Shown here piece by piece: positions 10,668 to 21,573 of a DNA stretch of 64,000 nt. The notes beneath the pieces were generated by a model. That model made no database searches. It was given only the letters and a program-made list of their open reading frames with translations, and was not told the origin of the DNA. Both the position numbers and the translations under genes were made by a program. This DNA comes from Diploptera punctata (taxonomy: Eukaryota > Arthropoda > Insecta > Blattodea > Blaberidae). Position 1 is the stretch's first letter. Every line of letters starts with the position of its first letter. The stretch lies in assembly GCA_030220185.1 (NCBI GenBank), contig JASPKZ010010273.1, forward strand, positions 2,413,501 through 2,477,500, given 5' to 3'.

Positions 10668-10990
10668 TTAATAGTTCTTCTTCTTCACTTCACGGGTTGG
10701 GCAAATTACATGTTCCGCCTCACAGTTGTTCTGTCTATCTTTTCACTGGCCTTCCTAAATTCCTAAAATCTCTTGGCTTGTAGTTAAATGCTGCTTTTTT
10801 TCTACATGTTTAAACCACTCATCTCTATATTATTTGATTTTATAATTCAGTGGATATATATTTATCTCTGTTCTCATATCTTCATTTTTTATCCGATACA
10901 TTGTTGTGCAGCCTTTTGTTCTTCTAAGGATCAAATTTCGGAATAATTTTTCTCTTAATAATTTCAGACAACTCTCATTTCCACTAGAAA
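10668..10990 (-). mobile_element. LINE-A 3' end, 5'-truncated
   Basis: The reverse complement matches the LINE tail at 22515-22945 closely. It shares KNEDMRTEINIYPLN-type coding sequence and the 3' end CGTGAA-GAAGAAGAAG, seen here on plus as TCTTCTTCTTCACTTCACGG. It encodes the decayed C-terminal domain downstream of reverse transcriptase, with several stops. Confidence 0.75.
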
Positions 10991-11164
10991 ATTCGAGAGA
11001 TTTTATCTGTTATCTTTCGCAATATCATGAGTATTGTCATGGCCTATTGATATAAAGTCTTATAGGGCTACTCATACATAAACCCAGATGCAGTAGGTAT
11101 TGACATTTGTTGTGTAATTTATGTAATTTATTTTAAGTAATTACCTTAATCGAAAGACGGTCTA

Positions 11165-11222
11165 ATGTTAGAGCATATACTTTTAGATCCTGGTTTCGCG
11201 AGTCCTATCCCTTGCTATTTCG
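11165..11222 (+). other. degenerate tRNA-like segment
   Basis: GTTAGAGCAT resembles the end of an A-box/D-arm, and CCTGGTTTCGCGAGTCC resembles a T-arm/B-box with insertions. It is probably an eroded SINE head. Not a functional tRNA by inspection. Confidence 0.25.
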
Positions 11223-11238
11223 ATAGTATTAAGTAAGA

Positions 11239-11350
11239 ACGGGAAGCTACCACACCTACAATTCCCTAGTAAAGCTGCAAAGCATAGCATGAAAGTGCCA
11301 TGATTGCCGTGAAAGACCTGCCCTCGGGCAGAATTACTATGGATGGATGG
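11239..11350 (+). mobile_element. SINE1, 5'-truncated copy
   Basis: Carries the 3' 112 nt of SINE1, from GGGAAGCTACCACACC to GCAGAATTACTATGGATGG. It is flanked by a perfect 8-bp duplication AAGTAAGA at 11231-11238 and 11351-11358. Confidence 0.9.
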
Positions 11351-11358
11351 AAGTAAGA

Positions 11359-11870
11359 GAAATAATTATAAATAGTCGTTTCCTTAGGACAGAACATTAA
11401 AATCTATCGATATGACATCACAGAGATATGTGACTCATTAAAAAATCTCGAATATGAAAAGAATGTATATAAAAAATACCAGGTGTATAAACTCATATTC
11501 TGCCATTGCAAATACGTAGCTTTTTACAAAAACCCACAAACTATTTTAAATGAATAAATCTTATTTTAATTGATGAAATATAATTTAAGGGCCAGTAGGT
11601 ATGTTTGAAAGAGTAGATAAATTCCACTGTTGCCCGGAATGTGATTTACCGGGTGATCGCGGTAGCAACGGGGGGCCATCTACAAGCCTGCGCGAGTTGC
11701 TGATGGTCCCATCCGTCACCTGGTCCCAAGGGAAAACAGTCCTCTCTTATTCAATGTCAAGAAAGTACAGAACACGTGTTATCATGTTTCATTTGCTAAC
11801 AAACATTTCCAATGTTGTTATTTACATGTTGGGCACACATTAGTCATGTTTTAAAATACTTTTATTAAAC

Positions 11871-11872
<2 letters not shown>
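11359..11872. other. no recognised feature
   Basis: An 80-codon ORF at 11601-11843 overlaps a slightly GC-richer patch and resembles nothing I know. Otherwise AT-rich and featureless. Confidence 0.45.

Positions 11873-11930
<58 letters not shown>
11873..11930. repeat. (AAT)n microsatellite
   Basis: About 19 uninterrupted TAA units. Confidence 0.95.
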
Positions 11931-12299
11931 TTATAATGTTTTATTAAAACTGATCTTATCTTCCACTCTACCAATAAAATAAGATTGGCCTATATCTATA
12001 CAAAATAATTTTATTTATATGCTATAGTTAACTCACAATCTAATATTAAATATAATTAACACAAAAAGTCACTTAAAAATACCACACTAGTTATAAATCT
12101 ATGAATAATTTGTACGATAATTCATTAAGTAGATAAATTCATGTTTTTCTTTATTAATATTAATTTCAACAATTTTAATTTAAGTTTAATTTGCATGCAT
12201 CTATTTATATTTACTTACAATATTTTTGTTCTATATGATGATATGTAAATTTTCTGAATTAAAAACGTCGCGGACTAATTGAAGAGAAGGTCTTGGCTT
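11931..12299. other. no recognised feature
   Basis: AT-rich, no ORF or repeat recognised. Confidence 0.5.
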
Positions 12300-12592
12300 T
12301 CACTCTACAGGTTTAATTAATTTTCCTCCCCCAATGCCATCAGAATGTCTTACGACATTTTTGCATTCTCTCCTAGTATCGATGAAATTGTAACCCACTA
12401 CTAAGGTTGGGGCGCCTGGGAAAGCGGATATGATATGATGAGTGAAAATGAAAACGAAGCACCAGAGGAGTCCACAAATTAAATCTAAATTCCAGACAAT
12501 GTGCGTCCCTTTAAGGAAAAATTCCCGTGGACTGAACGGAAATCGAATCCGGGACTTCATGAACTGTGGTCAGAAGGTCTAACTATAAGATC
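12300..12592 (-). mobile_element. tRNA-derived SINE, degenerate (probable)
   Basis: The reverse complement begins with a tRNA-like head (TTAGACCTTCTGACCACAG, then a B-box-like CCCGGATTCGATTTCCG). This is followed by ~250 nt of non-coding body. It does not match SINE1 or SINE2 in this window. No target duplication was found, so the boundaries are approximate. Confidence 0.45.
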
Positions 12593-12604
12593 TTGAGGTT
12601 CATA

Positions 12605-12686
<82 letters not shown>
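12605..12686. repeat. (ATT)n microsatellite
   Basis: About 27 TTA units, pure. Confidence 0.95.
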
Positions 12687-12978
12687 GAATAGTTCATGAA
12701 TACAATAAAAGTGACATTAGGCCTATTGCAGAGCTTTCATAAATGTCATTTTTGCTTGAAAATGGCTATTGACAGGCAATTCCTGATTTCTACTTGTAGC
12801 GAATTTCAGTAACGAGAAAATTAGACTGTGAAGTAAGAAGACAAACGGAATAGGCTATTGAACGGACGTTTAATATTTAATCGGTCTGTTAAGCATTTTG
12901 TCAAACGTTTGTAAGTTCGCCTGTAGGTTACCAAGCGCGGTTCACCAAACTAAGTGAATTAGAGACTCTTGAAACAAC

Positions 12979-13078
12979 TTTCTTTATTACATGGTATAGG
13001 ATATAGCTAACACAAAGTATGTAAAGGATATTACCAGACTGCTGGAATAATCACCCAATATGTTTTGTAAGATTAACT
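12979..13078 (+). repeat. 100-bp direct repeat, copy 1
   Basis: Matches 15046-15143 at roughly 95%. Both start CTTTCTTTATTACATGG and end TGTTTTGTAAGATTAA. The two lie 2.07 kb apart in the same orientation and enclose a LINE fragment, the 165-bp repeats and the large inverted repeat. Nature unknown. Confidence 0.85.
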
Positions 13079-13525
13079 ATGTGTGGCACTATAAGACAGA
13101 CACTGAAAAATAAAACTTTGAGGAGCACACAACTAAAATTTTACAAAATTATGGCAGTGCCTGTCTTAACATATACAAGTGAAAATTGGACTCTTAACCG
13201 TTCAGACAGAAGGAAAATAGAAACTGCAGAAATGAAGTTCCTACGTTCAGTAGCGGGTGTGACAATTTTGGACAAGAAAAGAAGTGAGGATATTAGGAAG
13301 GACTTAAATATTTTTAATTTAACAAATAGAATTGACAACATGAGAAACAACTGGTATGAACATGTCAAGAGAATGCCTACAGATAGAATCCATCAGCTGT
13401 TACTAAAGTACAAACCAATAGGACATAGAAATGTTGGACGCCCATTTACTAGATGGGAGGATTCATTAAATCCCACTTGATGTGAAAACAGGTCAAAAGG
13501 CCTAATTTCATGAAGCAGAAGAAGA
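13079..13525 (+). mobile_element. LINE-A 3' part with C-terminal ORF
   Basis: A 133-codon frame at 13079-13480 encodes the post-RT domain typical of these LINEs. Motifs in order: KFYKIMAVPVLTY, ENWTLNRSDRRKIETAEMKF, LRSVAGVTILDKKRSEDIR, WYEHVKRMP and NVGRPFTRWED. The palm-domain motifs lie upstream and are absent, so this is 5'-truncated. The copy ends in a GAAGAAGAAA tail. Its 5' break falls exactly at the end of the 100-bp direct repeat, suggesting insertion there. Confidence 0.85.
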
Positions 13526-13684
13526 AATATTATAAAAACAATTTATATAAATTCCGGGTTTTATTTTTAATTCTGTCCATTTATCTGATTATCTGGAACT
13601 CCTGCTGCAGCCACTTCATTATTTAGACCGAAGAATATAGACTGCATTGTAATCGTTTTTACACGCTTTATATTAGCTTGACCT

Positions 13685-14190
13685 GTATCTATCTATCTAT
13701 CTATGTAACGGAATCTTTCAACGCGATTTTCACCCACTTAAAATCATTTGATCGACTTGAAACTTTGTATATTTGTAGAGGACCCGTGACAATACAATAA
13801 TTTCATATTTATTTTCTAAAATCCTGGCCATAATCATCAGAAAATCAAATAAAGTGTTTTTGTATCAATGTAACGGAATTTTTCAACGCGATTTTCACCC
13901 ACTTAGAAACATTGGATTGACTTGACACTTTGTATACTTTTAGAGGACCCGTGACAATACAATAATTTCATATTTATTTTCTAAAATCCTGGCCATAATC
14001 ATCAGAAAATCAAAAAAGTGTTTTTGTATCAATGTAACAGAATCTTTCAAAGCGATTTTCACCCACTTAGAAACATTGGATCGACTTGAAACTTTGTATA
14101 CGTGTAGAGGACCCGTGACAATACAATAATTTCATATTTTGTTTCTAAAATCCTGGCCAGAATCATCCGAAAATTAAAAAAAAAAATGAA
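13685..14190 (+). repeat. 165-bp tandem repeat, 3 copies, preceded by (ATCT)n
   Basis: Units begin TGTAACGGAATCTTTCAACG at 13704, 13869 and 14033 (periods 165 and 164). Shared blocks include CGATTTTCACCCACTT, TAGAGGACCCGTGACAATAC and AATCCTGGCCA. A short ATCT microsatellite at 13685-13703 adjoins the first unit. Non-coding. Confidence 0.95.
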
Positions 14191-14236
14191 AACTGGTATA
14201 ATAGCTTGTGGACTTGTCGAGTTTTTAGTCAATCGT

Positions 14237-14332
14237 TGTAAGAGCTCAGATGGTAGAGCAGTGAACTCTTAGTGGTATATAATTTCAGTAAGCCATATGT
14301 CGCTGGTTCAAATCCGGCTGGGAGCGGTTTTT
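14237..14332 (+). other. tRNA-like sequence (SINE head or tRNA pseudogene)
   Basis: Contains GAGCTCAGATGGTAGAGCAG, a good D-arm/A-box, and GCTGGTTCAAATCCGGCTGG, a good T-arm/B-box. About 35 nt between them is too long for a standard anticodon arm. It is probably a tRNA pseudogene or SINE head with an insertion. No convincing acceptor stem. Confidence 0.55.
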
Positions 14333-14436
14333 TTTATAGAAGAGTATTAATTTTAGCTCATACTACAATAGTATCGAATTTAAAGATATTTACATTTTTA
14401 TCTTATTCTGTGAAATATTAAAACAAAAAATAAAAA

Positions 14437-14906
14437 ATAAATAATAGTTTTAAAAAAACTAAAAGACACGCTTTATTAGAAAACTAAAAAATGAAAAATA
14501 ATTTTAATTTCCAATACGCTTGGGATAAAATAAAGTGGTCAACAAAAAAATTATCTCCAACACGTACAGAATAAAATTAGAGTTATCAACAAAAAGAAAA
14601 TAATTTTATCATCAAAAGCGTGGGGTGCTTTTTATGATTTTTACATTTTCTTCTTAGAGAGCTTACTTTTACCAATATCTGTTTATTATCAAATATATTA
14701 ATTGATATAGAGCACCCCACGCTTTTGATGGTAAAATTATTTTCTTTTTGTTGATAACTCTAATTTTATTCTATACGTGTTTGAGATTATTTTTTTGTTG
14801 ACCACTTTATTTTATCCCAAGCGTATTGGAAATTAAAATTATTTTTCATTTTTTAGTTTTCTAATAAAGTGTGTTCTTTTAGTTTTTTAAAACTATTATT
14901 TATTAT
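14437..14906. repeat. 470-bp inverted repeat, arms ~195 bp, loop ~80 bp
   Basis: Left arm 14437-14631, right arm 14711-14906, loop 14632-14710. The arms differ at only about eight positions (roughly 96% identity). The inner ends read GCGTGGGGTGCT and its complement; the outer ends read AATAAATAATAGTTTT and its complement. No coding capacity. It could be a fold-back transposon, a MITE, or a hairpin-RNA locus. Confidence 0.95.
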
Positions 14907-15045
14907 GCTTGATTCTTGACGGGTAAAATAATTATTAAATATGAAAGATCTAGCTGATCATTAGGTCTTAACACATTAACTAAGTTTTTTTAACTAATCA
15001 CTTCACTTACTCTTTACGGTATGAATTGCTACCGCAGGCTACTTT

Positions 15046-15143
15046 CTTTATTACATGGTATAGGATATAGTTAACACAAAGTGTGTAAGGATATTACCAG
15101 ACTGCTGGAATAATCACGCAATATGTTTTGTAAGATTAAACTA
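15046..15143 (+). repeat. 100-bp direct repeat, copy 2
   Basis: Second copy of the segment at 12979-13078. Sequence on both sides differs from copy 1. Confidence 0.85.
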
Positions 15144-15344
15144 TCCATAATTAAAAGGGAATGTGAATTCAGTTTAAAAAAGTAAATAAATCTACTGTAT
15201 TGCAATACATTTTTTTTTCACATGCAGGCCTATATGTACCATGCAATTTATTATTTGTTATAATTCTATTTTCCATTTTATTGTCAAGTTTTCATTTGAT
15301 ATCAAACTCATAAAATTAGCTGTTTTAGTCCCCTTATAAATTAT

Positions 15345-15976
15345 TTATCATAAGTAATGCCATGAGTAATTTTCAAATTATCGATAAATTCACGACTCAC
15401 TAAGTGAGGAGTGAATTTATGTAGAGAATTTGGAAATCAAGAGTGGCATTTGTTAGGACTATTTAACGAATAAATTTAAGCTGTTTACTCACAAATCATT
15501 GTTTAACTATAGTTATTTTAAAATGTTTATATATCTAATTTAAACGGCGATGTTTGAAAACAAATCAGAAATGTGAGGTTATGTTCATTCACTGCAACTA
15601 GGTCATATTATATGTATATTGCCAAATAAGAGCAATATTGTAAGAATGTACCCAAGTGGAGAAATAATGAAACACATCAAACTATATATCATAATGAACA
15701 TTACGGGGTTTTCATTTATTTTTTTAGTAAACAACTCGGTAAAATCAAGGAATCTGTTCATTATTTGTTATATTCAATGTATTTGTTGGAGAAAAATAAT
15801 GTTCTGTCCTGTTCAGAACATTAAAAAGGAGGAGCTTTCTTTATCACAAAAGCAGGAGCTGATAAAGAGAAATCGATAAAGAGCGAGATGAAACACGTCT
15901 GTCATTGGTTGTAAAACAAAATTCATTGAAACGTGATTGGTCATTGACTAGCATTTGTGGCATGAGTTAAATAGTC
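15345..15976 (-). mobile_element. helentron-like element, copy 3
   Basis: Sense is minus. The 5' end at 15976 reads GACTATTTAAC in sense; its exact inverted partner lies at 15458-15468. The 3' palindrome is at about 15357-15449, with arms ATGCCATGAGTAATTTTC and GGAAATCAAGAGTGGCAT and a GACTCAC/GTGAGGAG centre. Ends TTATCATAAG on plus at 15345. CCAAT boxes are present at the sense 5' end. Confidence 0.8.
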
Positions 15977-16042
15977 GGAAAGAGTACATGAGATCTACTA
16001 GTTCAATCATGAAGCCAAAATGGTAATCATTATATATTTTCC

Positions 16043-16063
16043 TTTTTTTTTTTTTTTTTTTTT
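16043..16063. repeat. poly-T tract, 21 nt
   Basis: Homopolymer run shortly after helentron-like copy 3. Confidence 0.95.
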
Positions 16064-16463
16064 GCAAAAGTCACCTAGATCTGCAATCTGTTCTGAAAAT
16101 TTACGAACATAATCCATTTATCTATATTTTGTGATGTAATTACAAAAAATAGATACTGTAATAGTATTTTCCTACTAAATCAAATTCTCGGCTTTGTTGA
16201 TATGATGTACCGGTATAGAGTCTGACTCCGGTTTATAGTTCCAAAATTTTATCCTGGCTAAAGTCAATGGAATTTTTCCGGATGAGCAACTTTTTCAAAT
16301 GAGTTTTCCTTTGGTAGAGCAGTTAAAAACTTCGTTTAAATTTTACAGATATGTGCGGAACATTATAGTACATAATAGTCTATCGAACACACAATCTCTC
16401 CAAAGTTCCAATATTGAGTCAAGATATCCTCATTGCAAAAGAGTTGGGCGTTATTTGCACGAA
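16064..16463. other. no recognised feature
   Basis: Spacer before the LINE-B fragment. The ORF that opens at 16299 runs through this non-LINE sequence into the LINE and has no support as a gene. Confidence 0.45.
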
Positions 16464-16862
16464 ATGAATAATAAAGTTCTTAGGAAAATTTCTGGACCAA
16501 AGAGATATGAACGGACAGGTGAATGGAGAAGACTTTATAATAGTGAACTACATGGTCTTCATAGGAAGCCAGATATAATGAGAACAGTTAAGTCTCGTAG
16601 ACTGCGATGGGCAGGACATGTGGCACGAATGGGGAATGGAAGACTGCATGGAAGCTTCTTGTAGGAAAACCAGAAGGAAAACGCCCAGTTGGTATACCAA
16701 GAATGAGGTGGGAGAATAACATTAACTATGATTTGAGGTAAGTAGATTATACATGGGATGATTGGAAAACATTACCTCAGGATAAGGATGTATGGAGAGC
16801 TTATGTCCTCGCGGCCATGAACCTACGGGTTCGATAGTGCCAGTGAGTTAGTCAGTTAGTTA
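16464..16862 (+). mobile_element. LINE-B 3' end, 5'-truncated
   Basis: Encodes NKVLRKISGPKRYERTGEW, ELHGLHRKPDIMRTVKSRR and LRWAGHVARMGNG. A one-base deletion at about 16637 then moves the reading to KLLVGKPEGKRPVG and RMRWENNINYDLR, with an internal stop. It ends AMNLRVR, then GATAGTGCCAGTGAG and a GTTAGTCAGTTAGTTA tail. No intact ORF. Confidence 0.9.
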
Positions 16863-18560
16863 TCGTAAATCAAGGGGTGAGGCGATTAGATCATATGTTT
16901 CAAGATTTTTCACAATTATTTTTCTTAGCAATTTTTAAATAAATTAACATTTGGCCTGATTATAAGATTCGGATTAGATATATGGGTGATGGTGACCGGT
17001 TTGACTAGGAACATATTTCGGTGCATCCTCTTGGTCAACTTCCTTCAATGCGAAATATAATGACGTAGATTAATGCCAAGTATCGGCTGTGCGGGCAGCG
17101 GGGAGAGGGAAAAGGGCTATCAGTAGGAGTATCGTAGTATGGGAGTAATCCATCTAATCTATTATCCTTTTTCGCCGCGCTATTTCTCCCTTATTGATTA
17201 CATCACATCGCATCCTGTTGGTGGTAACTGTTCCAGGTCCCATTATAAGGTTCCATTTTTCCATTTAGTTGGGCTGAAAGATGATATGATTTACTACGTT
17301 CCAAAATTAGCGTAAAAAAATGAAGTCTGCAGATATACTAATATATGGTAGAATTTCAGTTATATTCTTTCCTTTTTAAAATGGTTGAACAAATGCATGA
17401 AAACATACCATGAAATTTCTAAAACGAACTCAACTCTACAACGTAAAAAGAACACATTAATAACGTGAAGAAATGAAAATGATAGCCGAAAAGTTAAGGA
17501 GGAGTAAAAAGTAGCAAGAAGAAGAATAAGCAGATGAAGATGAATGTGAAATATGAACTCGCTACAAACCCTGAGGAAGGTTTTGGTGAATAACTAAAGC
17601 TCTGTACAAACAAGACGACAGCCGAGAAGAAAATGAAGTTAGCTTATAATTAAGAAGATAACGAGAACAAGATATCGTTAACAAACCACCCCCACATAGG
17701 GGGTTGGAAACCAAGGAAAAGGGTTGATGAGGGTAGTAACAGAGCGGTGAAAGCTTATTATTAATGCTTCCTACAAAACGGATAAGGAATTGTTCTTCTT
17801 CATATATTTTAAAGGGGGTGACTTGAAAGGAAAGGGTGGATGATAAAAAAAAAGAATTATAATTTTAATTTCCAAGTATCATACCTATTATTTATATCTT
17901 GAGATTACTAATGAAGCTCAGTTTACAGATAATTATGTCATTCAGTAAGTCTTTGGTAACTTAGTTTCAACCCTTTTACACAAACATCTTCGAGAAGAGT
18001 TTAAAGTAGAGACTTTAGGTTTGAGTAATTGGAAGTTAGGAAGATGACGTGCTCTGAAATATTAGAAGAAAGACAAATTCTTAAGGCCATGAAGCTTTGT
18101 AACGTAAGTCATTGTTACTAGAAAATAACTATTGTAACTTCTCAGGAAATTGTATTAAGAAATCTTAACACAAAATAATAATGGGAAAATTTTGATATGT
18201 TAATATTATAAAAAATGTATTTATAGGACGAATCAAAATAACACCCATAACGCTTAGTATATTTTACGCGATTTCAAACTGATGGTACGGAAATATTTGG
18301 TTTGGGTGCTGTTAGGCGTCGTCAAACTTTTTCAGATTATTGTTTTTTATTAGGATATCGATAGCGTAAAGTGTACGAGACTATAGTATCAACAGAGAAG
18401 GGCCTAATCTTTCGAATCTATGCAGGAATTGAAATCCTAAGCACACGAGTACAAGTCTTTGAAAATATGCTTCAATCTCTGCACGGCCGATATTTGACTC
18501 TATTCTAGTTATAGATTGAACATTTGATTTTTTTTATAGTTAAGACATAATATGATACTT
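16863..18560. other. no recognised feature
   Basis: Long stretch without significant ORFs. A GC-richer patch near 17030-17230 and a purine-rich patch near 17440-17680 stand out, but I cannot assign either. No tandem repeat or TE end recognised. Confidence 0.45.
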
Positions 18561-19900
18561 TTATTGGTTTGGTGGAATTTTTTTTTTATAAAATGTTCTT
18601 CGTCAATATATGAGATAAGACTGGGCACTAACATATTTGTTAGAATTTTGTACAAAGTAATGAAATGCCCCTGTAGTTGTTAGAATCAGTTTCATCTCCT
18701 TTCTTATAGATTGGTACGATAATAAATTATTTCCATTTATTTGGAAGGGCCACTTTTCCCCATATCATACCAATTTTATCATAAGTAATGAATGCCACGA
18801 GTGATTTCCAATTTATCTAGATAATTTGGAAATCAAGAGTGGCGTTTGTTAGGACTATTAAACGGATAAAATTAAGCTGTTTTCTCACAAACCATTATTT
18901 AAATATAGTTTTTTAAGTATTTATATATTTAATGTAAAGGGCGATGTTTGAAAACAAGCGAGAAACGTTTGTTTCTTCATTTGTTCATCACTGCAGCCAT
19001 ATCATTATGTATTGCCAAAGGATCGCAATATTGTAAGAATGCATCCTAGTGGAGGAAAAAATGAAACACATCAAACTGTTTATTAATTAATTTCTGATAT
19101 CCTATGATGCAAATATGTCAATTATATTTTTCTGGAACGTAAATTCCTGGGAAATAATACGTTTAAGAAAATGCAAACTGTGGTTCCTTTTTATTGTGGT
19201 ATAATCAATTGCTATAAATGTTTTTTCTATTATAACCCGCAAGCACTATCTGCTTACATTCGTGCACTATATATATAATCTGGGAGCCATTTTGGTTACA
19301 GTATTCCTATATGTTAATACATAAATTGCTATATTCAACATATTTCTTACAGAGTCACTGCAAAATAATTTTGTGGCCTATTCAGAATGTTAAAAAGGAG
19401 GAGCTTAATTTTAATGTGATAAAATTAAACTGATAAAATCGAGGTGAAAAACCACTGTGATTGATTGTAATTCAAATTCATTGAAATGTGATTGGTCATT
19501 GACTCCCATTTGGGGCATGAGTTAAATAGTCGGTTCTATTGGGATTCCATCTGAATCTAACTTTTATACAGTACAATTATTCTATTGCTATTTCAACCTC
19601 CAAGGCGTTTGGCTCTCTAAAATGTTTGCTATTGTCATATTTTTCAATTTCTTACTCTGATTCTTTCTTTATTATCTGATTAAAGTCATTTTCCACCCAT
19701 TTAATATATTCCTGCAACCATATCCCCATGTTCATTCTTAATTATATTTGTTCTATCTTGAAACCGTATTCCTTCTATCATAATTCACTCATCTTATTTT
19801 TTGCATACATTTCGAGTTAATTATTCTTCTCTTTCAAATACTACATATTTTTACTCTTTAAAACCTAGTGTTTCCCGTTTCATGTTACCCAACTGTTCTA
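18560..19900 (-). mobile_element. LINE fragment (RTE-like) split by helentron-like copy 4
   Basis: Two minus-strand pieces. Piece 1 (19532-19900) reads a linker with EVEIAIE and then DSDGIPIE, the segment before the RT fingers. Piece 2 (18560-18775) reads GKVALPNKWK, VPIYKKGDETDSNNYRGISL, the start of the RT fingers/palm. Between them, at 18776-19531, is helentron-like copy 4. About 20-25 residues normally found between the two motifs are missing at the junction, so some LINE sequence was lost or diverged. Reading frames are broken. Confidence 0.65.
18776..19531 (-). mobile_element. helentron-like element, copy 4
   Basis: Sense is minus. The terminal repeat GTTAAATAGTC is at 19521-19531, and its diverged partner GACTATTAAAC at about 18858. 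The 3' palindrome is the short version: GCCACGAGTGATTTCCAA, then TTATCTAGATAA, then TTGGAAATCAAGAGTGGC, with no GACTCAC centre. At ~756 bp it is the longest uninterrupted copy. Confidence 0.8.
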
Positions 19901-20398
19901 AAAGCACATAATTTGGCTCATTAACCGATTAATTTTTGCTAGCTTTCTTTTCTTACAATGTCAGCATATTTCTTTTCAAACACACATAAAATGACTTACA
20001 TGCAAATAGATTTTTATTATATTTACCGAAACCAATTCATATTTAAAATATGGTCAATTGTGTAATTTTCAAGTTAAACCTTATAACGGGAATATTTAAA
20101 AAATGATATGCTCTCTAAATTAAATTCTGATTTACTCAGTGCAGAAATTTATTTGTGAGTCTTAGGCTATTAGGTAATATGATGCGAAAGGTACAAGATT
20201 TAAATACGATTGTAACGAGATATAGTGCACCAAAATAATAAATAAATTGTATAATTAAATAGATCTTTGCATGAAACGTCCTATATGGGTATATCAGGTG
20301 GAGATTGATAGTTAACACTAACAAACGTGAAAATTGTACGTCCCCAAGATATATAGGCATAGGCCTATCATTAAATATGATTTTCATATAAGTTTTTT
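19901..20398. other. no recognised feature
   Basis: AT-rich. An 83-codon minus-strand ORF at 20136-20387 has no recognisable similarity. Confidence 0.45.
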
Positions 20399-20715
20399 TT
20401 CCATGGCGCGATAGGCCTACAGGCCCTTAGCCTACCAGCCGGATGCTGGCCTCACATCCATATGCGTCAATCACGGAGGAATATGATCATCTAGCCAGTG
20501 TAGGGGTGACGTGGTCAGCATGTCGAGTCCCCCAGCCGTTATAGCTGGTTTTCTCAACCTGGAACCGCTACTTATTGTAGCTACCCTAATGCCTCACGAT
20601 GCTGGGTGGGCACCGGTCCCATAAGTTACTGGCCGAAATACCATGAGAAAATTTCTTCCCCCATGGAGACTCGAACCAACGCAAGTCACGTAGTTCTGCG
20701 CCAAGTCACTCGACA
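20399..20715 (-). mobile_element. SINE2, near full-length
   Basis: The reverse complement begins with a tRNA-like head: GTCGAGTGACTTGGCGCAG, then the B-box GTTGGTTCGAGTCTCCATGG. A ~250-nt body follows, with CAGCTATAACGGCTGGGGGA and GGATGTGAGGCCAGCATCC. Fragments recur at 26881-27005 and 61862-62042. RNA polymerase III transcription is inferred from the boxes. No protein coded. Confidence 0.8.
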
Positions 20716-21261
20716 ATGGGACGAACCAGAAAAAAAAACGAATCTTACGTCATAAAACAAGTAGTAGGGACTAGCAGTGGTATTTTACGTAACAAAGTAC
20801 TTTAATTGTTTAAGCTATTAGAATCGGAATTCTGAATCATGATATTATTTGGAACTTGCGGTTTGTTTACTTGTGTAAACATATGACACGCGACGCATGA
20901 TTTTATTTTTCTTTTACGTAACCTATAGACCTACTCGATATATTTTAGTCTTGAAAAAAAGTAAATCTATTTCGGCTAGATTTGAATCTCCAAATTTGAA
21001 ACCAGAGGCCGGTACCGACAAAAAAACAAGTGAAGTCAATACGAAACATGAATGAAGAATAATAATTTTAACATGGCACGTAAGAAAGAAAAGTTTGCTG
21101 TAATGTTATTGGAACCGAAATATAAAACGCATATTCAAAACTAATACAATTTGTATTTTGTATTATTTATTGAATATATTTTTATTTTTCAGGCTCGTAA
21201 AACAATTTTAATCAACTTCTATAAGATGCATGATATGTTCCGCTGAGGTATTATTCAGAAT
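20716..21261. other. no recognised feature
   Basis: AT-rich, no ORF or repeat assigned. Confidence 0.5.
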
Positions 21262-21318
21262 TGAAGTATAAAATTATGGAATATTCACCTGAAAGGTCCG
21301 TCTCCTCAATTGTATTAG

Positions 21319-21573
21319 TTATTTAACTGCAGCGCTTTCGGGACTAGTCCCATCATCGGCAGGATTCAAAACTGGTGTTTCACTGAAGATCTGGTAGAGG
21401 GGGTTACATGTACTGGGTTCGTTTTCGTGTATCAGATGGTCGTTTTTGTGAACAGCTTTCAAAATTTCCATCTCCTCGAGTACGATTATCTTCGCTGGAT
21501 TATTTTCTCTGCCCATTACTGTTAGGGTTTTTTCAATATTTAACATGCTATGTCCTTCATATATTGAAAACAC
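21319..21573 (-). pseudogene. Penelope-like C-terminal fragment, left arm
   Basis: 84-codon frame. Motifs in order: YEGHSMLNIEKTLTVM, RENNPAKIIVLEEMEI, HENEPSTCNPLYQIFSE, PADDGTSPESAAVK and stop. Arrangement of His, LE.EI and NPLY resembles the end of the GIY-YIG endonuclease domain carried by Penelope-like reverse transcriptases. No GIY-YIG core or RT is present, so it is a short 3' relic. Confidence 0.5.

Noticed and set aside
14237..14332. Functional tRNA gene
   Set aside because: The D-arm and T-arm are good, but the distance between them is too long and no acceptor stem is convincing.
12979..15143. The 100-bp direct repeats as LTRs of a retrovirus-like element
   Set aside because: No gag/pol coding, primer-binding site or TG...CA ends; contents are a LINE piece, tandem repeats and a hairpin.
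16299..16664. A 121-codon gene
   Set aside because: The second half is LINE-B tail in frame with unrelated upstream sequence.
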